Below, piece by piece: positions 1 to 10,594 of a stretch of 64,000 bases of DNA. The notes beneath the pieces were generated by a model, which worked only from the letters and a program-made list of their open reading frames with translations, was not told the origin of the DNA and did not search any database. Origin of the DNA: Omphiscola glabra (lineage: Eukaryota; Mollusca; Gastropoda; Lymnaeidae); NCBI GenBank assembly GCA_964017045.1, contig OZ024798.1, positions 27,828,347 to 27,892,346 of the forward strand. Direction: 5' to 3'. Made by a program: the position numbers and the translations under genes. Numbering within the stretch: position 1 is the first letter of the stretch; each line of letters opens with the position of its first letter.

Positions 1-94
1 AAGATTGTTTACTTGATAATCCCCTGTCATTAAGATTGTTAACTTGATAATCCCCTGTCATTAAGATTGTTAACTTAAAGATTCCCTGTCATTA
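1..94. repeat. 31-bp tandem repeat, about 3 copies, cut by the window edge
   Basis: aagattgttaacttgataat plus cccctgtcatt repeats at 1, 32 and 63, the last copy degenerate. Confidence 0.85.
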
Positions 95-241
95 AGACTG
101 CCAATTGCACTGGTGGCAGCTGAATGACATTATTGATTCCTCTGCACCAAGGAAAATTTCAAAAATGCTTTCAAGTGGCCGTTGCCTACGTTTTTGATCA
201 GTAATGAGATAGAGGAATGGGAGTAGAGAAGTGGAGCAGCA

Positions 242-612
242 AGAAAGTTAGAATAAATGGAGCGAGATGTGAAGAGAGATGGAAAGAGACGCACAGAGAG
301 ATATAGAAAGAGAGAGGAGATAGAAAGGGGAAGAGAGAGGGGAGAGATGCGAACAGAGAGGGACAGAGAGAAAAGGAAAGAGAGCGGAGAGAGAGTGGAA
401 GAGAGCAGTGAGAGATATGAAGAGAGGGGGAAAGAGAGGGACAGAGAGAGAGAAGGAAAGAGAGTGGAGAGACAGTGGAAGAGAGAAGGGAGAGATGTGG
501 AGAGAGGGAAAGAAAGGGGGAGATGTGATGAGAGGGGAAGAAAGGGGGAAAGTGCTGTGATGAGAGGGGAAGAAAGAGGGGAGTGATGTGATGAGAGGGG
601 AAAGAGAGCGGG
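242..612. repeat. Purine-rich (GA)-type low-complexity tract
   Basis: Nearly all A/G on the plus strand (gagagagg, gaaagagag). Open frames here are compositional artefacts. Confidence 0.85.
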
Positions 613-1726
613 ACAAATGAGCAAATAGAAACATAATGCTATAAATGACGCTGGGAAGATGAAATAAGGGTAAAGATTAATGGGGTGAATTATTTTATCG
701 CAATACAATTATCTTTATACACCCCGGGGCGTAATTCTACGTCTGTGTGCCTTAGGAATGAATTCTCTCCCTTCCCACACGCCCAGGCTACGCCATTGCC
801 ACCGGAAGTAAAGGAGTGTTTGCGGAGATCATATACATAGAAGGAGGTCAGGGGAGTACTCGACATTTTCATTGTAACATCAGGTTAAAAGCTGACGTCA
901 CAGCCCTGTCTCATCCGACCAGGATGGTTTGAGTCGTCGGGTCTAGTTTCCTTGGTTGAAGTCGAGTGACGAAAAGTGATCAGCAAATAAATTTAAATAT
1001 ATGATTATGAATCTTAATTTCTAAAAAACCCACTGCATTCTATTAAGCCTCTCAAAGACCTGTGTCTTAGCATTAAGATTTTACGACCGAAACACTGCGT
1101 CACTATTCAGGAGGCAGCTGAATCTGATTTCTAGTCGAGCTAAAGAAAGAGAATTTTTTTAAAATTTATATTTGGGGCAATAAATTATGAATGACGTCAT
1201 GAAATCAACTTTTTTTTTCAGACATTTACGATATTTAACCGGATTTCTAGGCACTCTCGACCCAAATCATTGACTCCAATGCTCGGACTCCGACAGCCAT
1301 CTTTAATATCCGCGACTCTAGTATTGATAATAAAACCTTTTTTTTTTTTCCTTTAGAGTTTTGTTCCTTTAAGTTGAAATGTCAGCCTGCTATGGTGGAC
1401 AAAGGCGATTAAAATAAATGTGTCCTCAATTTTAAATAAACAGAAATTGATTTTTATATTTGATGTTATTATTATGTTGCGGCAATGTTCGTTGACGGAA
1501 GGTTTTGTTCTGATGTTACTTTGATTTAGTATACGTTTTTTAAAGGGGGTTTTCCCTTCTTCTTTTATATTTCTCTTTCTGTCATGTTAAATATCTCGGG
1601 GGCATGAAGCTAGCCATTTTGATTTCTTATTATTGCTTTATTTTACTTTACAGAGCACTGTATGGCTATTATGTAGGCCTAAACATAAGTTATTTTAAAG
1701 AAAATGATTTTTTAAAATATTTAAAT
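613..1726. other. Intergenic, no gene seen
   Basis: A+T-rich with a few GC-richer patches near 720-900 (cccaggctacgccattgcc) that resemble ends of old interspersed repeats. No coding signal. Confidence 0.5.
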
Positions 1727-1967
1727 AGGAGTGAAACCAGGGGACATTTATCAGTCAGATGGATATAGGAGTGAAACCAGGGGACATTTATCAGTTAGAT
1801 GGATATAGGAGTGAAACCAGGGGACATTTATCAGTCAGATGGATATAGGAGTGAAACCAGGGGACATTTATCAGTCAGATGGATATAGGAGTGAAACCAG
1901 GGGACATTTATCAGTCAGATGGATATAGGAGTGAAATCAGGGGACATTTATCAGTCAGATGGATATA
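1727..1967. repeat. 40-bp tandem repeat, 6 copies
   Basis: taggagtgaaaccaggggac followed by atttatcag(t)(c/t)agatggata repeats at 40-bp spacing with almost no divergence. Confidence 0.9.
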
Positions 1968-3455
1968 TTTCTTATAATAGTTTATAAGACATAACTGAGC
2001 TCAGTTCGCTTGATCTGGAATTAAATAATAGAAAGTTTCTTTACGCCCCTTAAAGGAAATGAACATCTGAATGATTGCAGGAAAAACTGAACACTATGTC
2101 AATGAAGAAGCCAAACTAAATGATGGGATCTGGCCACCCTATGTTCGACTAGTTAGGCCCCTGTAAAAGCCCTCTATATTTGGAAATTCCGCTTTAGTCT
2201 TTTAATCTAAGACCAAACTTAATATCGTATTTAATATAATCAAAATTTTAAATTTTTAAAAAATAGAAAGGCATATTTTCTGTTCAGGTCATTTCATACT
2301 GAAGATCTCATTGCATCGTTAAACAGATTAAATTTCAAGAACTCTCGAAACCGTTTCTGGTTAAGGGTATCCTATCTTTCGCTGCATTGGTCATTGGTGT
2401 ATTTATGGTTTTATGTATTTATTCGTTTCAATGGGGATCACCAGGTTTGTGTAAAAGCTTGACACATGCTGACATTATTGGCGTCATTTTAAGCTCACCT
2501 CCCTGCATAGCCTGCATCTCTATTTATTTCATGGCCTGATGACGTCATATTGGTGGCTGGGAGCGCTCATTGACTATGTCACCGAGTTCATTCACTTTAT
2601 CATTTTTTTAAAGGAACGTTCTGATGAGTGGCAACATTAATTATATTTTTAATAACATTTACTTAAGTAGGGAGGATAAAAGCGGCGGGAAAGTGTAACG
2701 TAGTACAGGTAATAATGTTACCAAGAAGAAATCTGTGTTCCAGATACAGAGTTACTAACACATTGGTCGGATTAATTAACACACACCATTTTATTTTGTT
2801 GTTGCTGGGATACAGACCCAATTAGAGGAGGGAAATGTATGACGTCATATATGGGAGTCGATGTGGCGTCAATACATGAGATCATCTGTAAGGTATTTGG
2901 ACACTGTGGCAGAGTAACGGGTCGGAGGGGGGGTGGTGTGGTCTGCCCCGGGCAGGTTTTTTTAAAAACAATATTGTGGGGCTGCATCTTCAACCAACTG
3001 CAGAGTTTCTTTGGAAGGGGCGGCAAAAATCTTCGCTTTACCCGCGTGCCATTAACTCTAGCTACGCCCCTGGATGGACATGTTCCAAAATATAATCATG
3101 TCGTCGTGTGTCAACGTTGCACTAAAAACAAATTGTGACAACATCATTAAAACATTGTTGGTTTGCTCTACTACATTGTACTTGATTTTTTTTAATATAG
3201 CCGTTTCGATTAAAAACCAATTCAAAATCCATTAGTTCCTGTTGGCTGCAATAAATGAAATCTCGACTGACTTCATCTGTGGCATCCTCCAAATTTCAAA
3301 CTGTGTGAAGTTAACATGTAGGCTCCCAATTAAAGGCCAACCCTTGGTGCGGTTCTGCCGTCTGGTCGGTGTTGATGAGGAGGTGGGGGGCAGGCTGGGA
3401 GGAGGAAAAATTGATTTTTGTTGTTGTTGTTGCAATCTTGATGATCTGATAGAGA
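1968..3455. other. Intergenic, old repeat end near 3060
   Basis: No gene seen. ctctagctacgcccctgg at 3056-3073 resembles the terminal sequence of an old hAT-like non-autonomous repeat; its partner end was not found. Confidence 0.4.
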
Positions 3456-3506
3456 TAGATGTGTGTGTGTGCGTGCGTGCGTGTTGGCGTGTGTGTATGT
3501 GTGCGT
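3456..3506. repeat. (GT)n / (GTGC)n microsatellite
   Basis: tgtgtgtgtgcgtgcgtgcg and related dinucleotide runs. Confidence 0.85.
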
Positions 3507-3974
3507 AAGTTCAGGCAGTCAATTAACCTTTGCCACGAGGAGGTCGCATTAAAAATTAACATTGTCACGTGATATAACTGAGTTGATTAAAAAAAAAAAC
3601 ACGAAATTTATCTTGGGATCAAGGTCAGCAACGAAGATTAAAAAATATAAAAAATCTTGTGAACGAACCATTCGTGATTGAGCTGCGATCGCAGTCGGAT
3701 TGGCACGAGGCACTGCAGTATGGTATTTGTCATAATATATATATGCAAACATACATACATACATTCAAAGCAGCTTACAACAAGTTGGTGCATGTTGTGC
3801 ATAGACAATATGTCAGTAGTGTAGCAGTTGTATATTTAAGTTCTTATTTAAGTTCTTCTGCGGACGAAATTTTGGTCTAAAAAAATATTAACATTTAATA
3901 TAAAAATATGACAAATAAACGACAAATTTTAACGTCAAAGGAAAGTAGTGAATGGACATCAAGTCTCCCAGTAG

Positions 3975-4331
3975 AACACACACACACACGAACACACACA
4001 CGCATTCACACACCCACGCATTCACACACCCATAACACCCCAACACGTACACACACTCACAGCCGCACACACACATACACACACGCATTCACATACCCCA
4101 CACAAGCACTCACACACGCACACAAGAACTCTCACACACACCCACACAAGTACTAACACACACCCATACCAACACAACCACCCACACACACGCACACAAA
4201 AACTTACACACACACTCACACCCACGCAAGTATTAACACACACCCACACACATACCCACATACACATCAACACACACCCATACACACATACTCACACAAA
4301 CACCCACACACACGTGCGTACGCACACACAT
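3975..4331. repeat. Compound (CA)n-rich microsatellite, ~355 bp
   Basis: cacacacacacgaacacaca and variants with periodic C, T or A interruptions; the plus strand almost lacks G. Confidence 0.9.
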
Positions 4332-5347
4332 TAAATATAATAAGGGTCATGGTGAATGTTTGTAGGAATGGCTAAAATGGTTAAAGTTGATAAAGTAGTT
4401 GATGTGGTTAAAATGTTACACCTCCCAAATCTATCAAATTCACTTTGTTCTCAGTGTGAACTCTCTCTGGTGTTATCTTAGTCGACATTTTTTCTCTCTT
4501 TTTTGCTTCTGCCAATGTGAGACGTGGCCTCGATTACAACCATCTGAAAATAATATGCTTGAGTACATATGAGTTAATGCTAGAGCTACAGCTACCATAT
4601 CATGGTGATCGTTTTCAATATGCTCTGAGACCGGGCAAATGTTATGCTGGAATTTTACAGAAATTGAACGCACTTGAATTCAACAAGTGATCTTCAAAAA
4701 TGCCTGCCACGTATGTGATAAGAAAAATATTCCTTGAAATAAGGAGAAAATGACTGGGCATCTTTGAAATTTTTTTTTATAACTTGAACTGAAAGTTTAA
4801 GATTAATAAATTAAAAAAAAACAACAATGAAAATAAAAAAACAAAAAAAACTCCATCTGCTTCAATTATATATTATTCCAAGTGAAAAATCTCTAAAAAA
4901 AACGTTTCGATCTTCTAACTCAGAATATTTCCCATTGGTTAAATCACTTGACATTTATAAACAGAATTATCTATGCTAACTTCACAGAGCTTGTATTTGT
5001 GGACCAACATAGTTGAGCACTGCACCGAGACAGAGCTATGCACAATTCCTTCTGGCTGTTGGTTTGCTTGTTATAGAAATGTGATCAATGGAGACTCTAG
5101 TTGTGGCGCCTGTACAACAAAAAGATTTGCCCCCCCCCCCCCCCCCGACCACTTTTTTTTGTCCTTTTGTAAAGAGCAAATATGAAAAGTTGAAATACTT
5201 GAAATGTGAAATGCTAATTTCAACTTAAACTGATTTAACCAATGACTATGCACGTGACGACTTGTTTATGACATACATTATTTGCACCGTTTATTTTATT
5301 CAAACGTTTGTGAGTACACAGTGCAAGAGTGCGTTATTTTTGGGTTT
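4332..5347. other. Intergenic, no gene seen
   Basis: A+T-rich with short homopolymers, including C16 near 5131 and A-rich runs near 4810. No feature supported. Confidence 0.5.
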
Positions 5348-5561
5348 ATCTATAACAGCGTTTCTCAACCTTCCTAATGCCGCGACCCCTTAACACAATT
5401 CGTCATGTTGTGGTGACCCCCCAATCGCAAAATTAATTTCGTTGTTTCTTCATAACTGTAGAGTACATGTGTTTTCCGATGGTCTTAGGCGACCCCTGGG
5501 AAAGGGTCGTTCGACCCCCAAAAGGGTCGCGACCCACAGGTTGAGAACCGCTGATCTATAA
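5348..5561. mobile_element. SPIN-type non-autonomous hAT element, copy 1 (with TSD)
   Basis: The element is 5356-5553 (198 bp). Ends are inverted repeats: CAGCGTTTCTCAACCT at the left and, on the other strand, CAGCGGTTCTCAACCTGTGG at the right. It is flanked by an exact 8-bp duplication atctataa (5348-5355, 5554-5561), the hAT signature. The right half (gatggtcttaggcgacccct, gggtcgttcgaccccc, ggtcgcgacccacagg) is what I recall of the SPIN (Space Invader) family. No transposase is present. Confidence 0.85.
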
Positions 5562-6392
5562 CATTATACAAATAATGTCTGCGTAGTGCCGGATTAAACG
5601 CGAGGAGGATCCGAGGAAACCGATATTTTGCCCCCCCCCTCGAAACATTATATCTTAATGTAATATCAGCAGTGGCGTAACTAGGGTTACTACCGCCCTA
5701 AAAAAATCTCAGCAGTTGGCCGAGAATGTCCTCCCTCAATTCAAAGAAAAAGTGCCAACCGGGACCGACGGCTCCTTCCGCAACGCCTTTCCTACACAGC
5801 TACATATAAGTTACCGGTACAAAAGTTGACATAAAACTTTTGTTAAATGTGATGGCCATGCCAAGAAAGGACGTCGCCTGATGGGAGAAACCTGAAACAT
5901 TTGGGAAAGTTTGGGGAATGGTTTTGGCCCCTCCACAGAAAAGTTTTGAAAAAATTAAAAATGCATGGATGCATTTTGGCGCATTCTTAAGTTTTTCATC
6001 ATAAAACTATGATCTGCGTCTCGCTAATTACTTTTATCTTCGTTTCTTTTGGCCAAAAGGACCCCTTCCCAACGGCTTTATTTTTTTTTCAAAAGCCGGC
6101 CCTCCGAGAGGACCGCCCCCTTCCCTTTCCTTCTTACGCTAGGGATAAAGGGATAATTTAGGATATTTACTATTTTGGCGCTCCCCCCCCCCCCCGAGAC
6201 TATCGCCTGGGGCGGCCACCTTCGCACGGCACTTGTTATCGCTCTCTATCTAGCCTGCGCCGTTGTATCTAAAGGAACCGTGTCTTTCAGTAACCAATTA
6301 AAAGAGTGACAAAAAAAAAAAAAACACTTAAAATTCCTTTTACATTGTGAGCGAGAAATATAAACGTGGTTTTGCTTCACATTTTTTGTCAT
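5562..6392. other. Intergenic with degraded repeat DNA
   Basis: cagtggcgtaactaggg at 5671 resembles a hAT-like repeat start. GC-richer islands and C/G homopolymers follow. No coding frame. Confidence 0.4.
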
Positions 6393-6652
6393 TTTGTCGC
6401 TGACCCAGTTGAAGTTGATGATGTTGTACTTTGTCGCTGACCCAGTTGATGACGTTGTACTTTGTCGCTGACCCAGTTGAAGTTGATGACGTTGTACTTT
6501 GTAGCTGATCCAGTTGATGACGTTGTACTTTGTAGCTGACCCAGTTGATGACGTTGTACTTTGTAGCTGATCCAGTTGATGAGGTTGTACTTTGTCGCTG
6601 ACCCAGTTGATGACGTTGTACTCTGTCGTTGACCCAGTTGATGACGTTGTAT
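6393..6652. repeat. ~31-bp tandem repeat, 8 copies
   Basis: The unit contains gctgacccagttgatgacg and ttgtactttgt; two copies carry a 6-bp insertion (gaagtt). Confidence 0.88.
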
Positions 6653-7060
6653 TTTTTAAATTCTTTTTATCTCAGCTGTCATCAAAAGACGACATACTCT
6701 CGAAACCTTTGAGGATTTCAATCTAATGAAAAATTTTCGACTTGTTTCAAGGGCCTTCGCGGGGGAAAAAACAGGGGGGGGGGGGGGGGGCTCGGATGTT
6801 TAAGTATTCCAAACTTGTGATTAGGAAACAAAATGAAACGATTAACTTTGAGCCTACAAAAGTCACTTGATTGATACGCCCTTGAAAGACATTTAAATCT
6901 GTAACTGTACGAACTATTTACCGACACGTTTAATTCAGGTGAATATCTTTTGAAACTATACTCACATTTTTCTGCATACACTTCCAGAATTAAGAGTTGT
7001 CCTTCAAGTAATGCCTGTTTCCTGTAGCGCCAGTGCATTCAAACTTTCCAACAGCAAATT

Positions 7061-7590
7061 CAGCCAACTCTTACTTAATGGAGAGGCAGCCAACTCTTAC
7101 TTAATGGAAAGGCAGCCAACTCTTACTTAACGGAGAGGCAGCCAACTCTTACTTAATGGAGAGGCAGCCAACTCTTACTTAATGGAGAGGCAGCCAACTC
7201 TTACTTAATGGAGAGGCAGCCAACTCTTACTTAACGGAGAGGCAGCCAACTCTTACTTAATGGAGAGGCAGCCAACTCTTACTTTTGGAGAGGCAGCCAA
7301 CTCTTACTTTTGGAGAGGCAGCCAACTCTTACTTAACGGAAAGGCAGCCAACTCTTAATTAAGGGAGAGGCAGCCAACTCTTACTTAATGGAGAGGCAGC
7401 CAACTCTTACTTAATGGAGAGGCAGCCAACTCTTACTTAATTGAGAGGCAGCCAACTCTTACTTAACGGAGAGGCAGCCAACTCTTACTTAATGGAGAGG
7501 CAGCCAACTCTTACTTAATGGAGAGGCAGCCAGCTCTTACTAAATGGAGAGGCAGCCAACTCTTACTTAATGGAGAGGCAGCCAACTCTC
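7061..7590. repeat. 26-bp tandem repeat, about 20 copies
   Basis: cagccaactcttacttaatg plus gagagg; minor variants (acgg, ttttgg). Confidence 0.92.
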
Positions 7591-8525
7591 CCGCCATATT
7601 TTCCATTCTACCAAGGCTTTACAAAAATTATGCCTGATCCCTGACAAAAATGACCTTTGGGAAATCTAGACCAGATATTAACGGGATATTTCCAAGCTAA
7701 GCCGCGGAAAGCCACTGAACAAGACAACTAATCGAATAATAGCTTTGTTCAGCGCATGCGCCATATGAGATTACTTTCAGAGAACCATGTACTTAACTAT
7801 TTCTTTTGAAAATTGCTGGTCAGGGGGCATCATTAAAGATATATTAGATAGGTAAATAAAAAAAAAATTGAACAATATTTTTAAAATGTAAAATATAATA
7901 GGTGTGGAACTTGGTGGAAATAATAAGGGTGCTGGTATGGGATATACATGATGGGTAGGAGTAGCCGAGGAACTACATAGATTACGCTTTTGGATTGAAG
8001 TAAAAACTTAACGAAATAAACTAAAAATCGAAATTAGCAGGACAACATAAAGTCAATGTATCTGCATACATTACCCCTCACCCTCTTTCTCTTTCATACA
8101 CACTCCTACCCCCTCACCTTTACTCACTTTATATATGTGTGTGTGTTTTTGCTGAGAGTTTGCGAAAGATAAAATGTCGATTTTTTGCACCCATCAGGAT
8201 TGTGGAGAACTGCTGGAAAAAGGGGGGGGGCACTTCTTATATGTATGCTTATCATGTAAACTTCACGGCTTTCATAAACATAATCACAGGCTTTGGAAGG
8301 GAAATGTCAAACGATGATACAAGACTAGTCTTATCGCTTAATTAACTGAAATAATGAAAAGCCAAAGTCGTTATGGCAACCCAGTTTTTGGCCGTTCAAA
8401 ATTATTTTAATTTTTATTTGTTTCTGCTTCACTCCTTTTTACACGCTTCTGTCTTTTTGTTTTGTTGTTTGGGTGTGGGTATTATGTTAATTAATAAGTA
8501 GACACATTAGGTAAATAAGTCTTAA
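7591..8525. other. Intergenic, no gene seen
   Basis: Mixed composition; no splice-bounded coding frame or TIR pair recognised. Confidence 0.5.
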
Positions 8526-8918
8526 GTGAGGCCAGTATTAGGGGATAACGTGTAGATGATAAGGGGAAGTGCGGCCAGTATTAAGGGATAACGTGTAGAT
8601 GATAAGGGGAAGTGCGGCCAGTATTAGGGGATAACGTGTAGATGATAAGGGGAAGTGCGGCCAGTATTAGGGGATAACGTGTAGATGATAAGGGGAAGTG
8701 CTGCCAGTATTAGGGGATAACGTGTAGATGATAAGGGGAAGTGCGGCCAGTATTAGGGGATAACGTGTAGATGATAAGGGGAAGTGTGGCCAGTATTAGG
8801 GGATAACGTGTTGATGATAAGGGGAAGTGCGGCCAGTATTAGGGGATAACGTGTAGATGATAAGGGGAAGTGCGGCCAGTATTAGGGGATAACGTGTAGT
8901 TGATAAGGGGAAGTGCGG
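8526..8918. repeat. 43-bp tandem repeat, about 9 copies
   Basis: gtgcggccagtattagggga plus taacgtgtagatgataagg; near-identical copies. Confidence 0.92.
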
Positions 8919-9251
8919 AATTCGGTTGAAGTAAGAAAGATACTTACTGGTATGGGAAATGATGGGTGGGAAGGGCTTATAGGTGTAGGACTGGGGGGTG
9001 GGGTGGAGGGTTTGAGAAGGCGCGAAGAGGTAGAGAAGAGGAGGAGATGGTTTGTGGAGTTAGGGGGATGGGTTGCAATGTAGGTGTGGTGGGAGGGGGT
9101 AGCGTTTAAGAAAGTTATGAAGAGAGATGGATTTAGTAGTCTCAGGGGGTGGTGAGCTAACACTAAGAGGCGAAAAGGGGGGGGGGGTCGATGAGTGGGA
9201 GTATGGGTTTATTAGTGACAGGGGGATGTTGTCTCTGAGGGTTAAGTAGAT

Positions 9252-10414
9252 GGGATGTTAATAGATGAGATGCTAATAGATGGGATGCTAATAAGTGGGA
9301 TGCTAATAGATGGATTGCTAATAGATGGGATGCTAATAGATGGGATGCTAATAGATGGGATGCTAATAGATGGGATGCTAATAGATGGGATGCTAATAGA
9401 TGGGATGCTAATAGATGGGATGCTAATAGATGAGATGCTAATAGATGGGATGCTAATAGATGGGATGCTATTAGATGGGATGCTAATAGATGGGATGCTA
9501 ATAGATGAGATGCTAATAGATGGGATGCTAATAAGTGGGATGATAATAGATGGATTGCTAATAGATGGGATGCTAATAGATGGGATGCTAAAAGACGGGA
9601 TGCTAATAGATGGGATGCTAATAGATGGGATGCTAATAGATGGGATGCTAATAGATGGGATGCTATTAGATGGGATGCTAATAGATGAGATGCTAATAGA
9701 TGAGATGCTAATAGATGGGATGCTAATAGATGGGATGCTAATAAGTGGGATGCTAATAGATGGGATGCTATTAGATGGGATGCTAATAGATGGGATGCTA
9801 ATAGATGAGATGCTAATAGATGGGATGCTAATAAGTGGGATGCTAATAGATGGATTGCTAATAGATGGGATGCTAATAGATGGGATGCTAATAGATGGGA
9901 TGCTAATAGATGGGATGCTAATAGATGGGATGCTAATAGATGGGATGCTAATAGATGAGATGCTAATAGATGGGATGCTAATAGATGGGATGCTATTAGA
10001 TGGGATGCTAATAGATGGGATGCTAATAGATGAGATGCTAATAGATGGGATGCTAATAAGTGGGATGATAATAGATGGATTGCTAATAGATGGGATGCTA
10101 ATAGATGGGATGCTAAAAGATGGGATGCTAATAGATGGGATGCTAATAAGTGGGATGATAATAGATGGATTGCTAATAGATGGGATGCTAATAGATGGGA
10201 TGCTAATAGATGGGATGCTAAAAGATGGGATGCTAATAGATGGGATGCTAATAGATGGGATGCTAATAGATGGAATGCTAATAGATGGGATGCTATTAGA
10301 TGGGATGCTAATAGATAGGATGCTAATAGATGAGATGCTAATAGATGGGATGCTAATAGATGGGATGCTAATAAGTGGGATGCTAATAGATGGGATGCTA
10401 ATAGATGGGATGCT
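9252..10414 (+). repeat. 15-bp tandem repeat, about 77 copies, upstream of Syt12-like exon
   Basis: atgggatgctaatag repeats with scattered variants (atgagatgc, aagtgggatg, ctattag, ctaaaag). Because 15 is a multiple of three it is open as repeated MLIDG, but this is an intronic array next to exon 10459, not a gene. Variant units recur in blocks (aagtggg then atggatt), showing higher-order structure. Confidence 0.93.
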
Positions 10415-10458
10415 ATAAGATCAAACGTTTTGACATTGTTCCTGTTTTGCTTCTCCAG

Positions 10459-10594
10459 CCTCTGACATTGACCTAGGTCATGGCATTAGAAGAGCCGAGT
10501 CATGTGACAGTGTGGCATCAGACTCCAGCGTGTTGGACATGCAGCCGGACATGCCTAAAATTGGACAGTTGGAATTCGCTCTGGAATATGACAA
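10459..10594 (+). CDS. SYT12-like: Syt12-like exon a: serine-rich linker and first C2A strand
   Basis: The acceptor is ttgcttctccag before CCTCTGAC; the donor is GACAA before gtgagg. The exon enters one base into a codon and leaves two bases into one, so the split Lys codon AA|G joins exactly with the next exon. It encodes [11 protein letters not shown], a Ser/Asp-rich linker, and [10 protein letters not shown]. It is closely flanked by minisatellites: the 15-bp array ends about 40 bp upstream and the 24-bp array starts about 20 bp downstream. Confidence 0.8.

Noticed and set aside
130..708. 192-codon minus-strand ORF rich in Ser, Leu and Pro
   Set aside because: Translation of a purine-rich low-complexity tract.
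9255..10418. 387-codon ORF of repeated MLIDG
   Set aside because: It is a 15-bp tandem array in an intron; open only because 15 is divisible by three. No splice or start context ties it to a transcript.
1..10458. Search for the transmembrane/N-terminal exon of the Syt12-like gene
   Set aside because: No splice-bounded hydrophobic exon in the right orientation could be supported; it probably lies upstream of the window.
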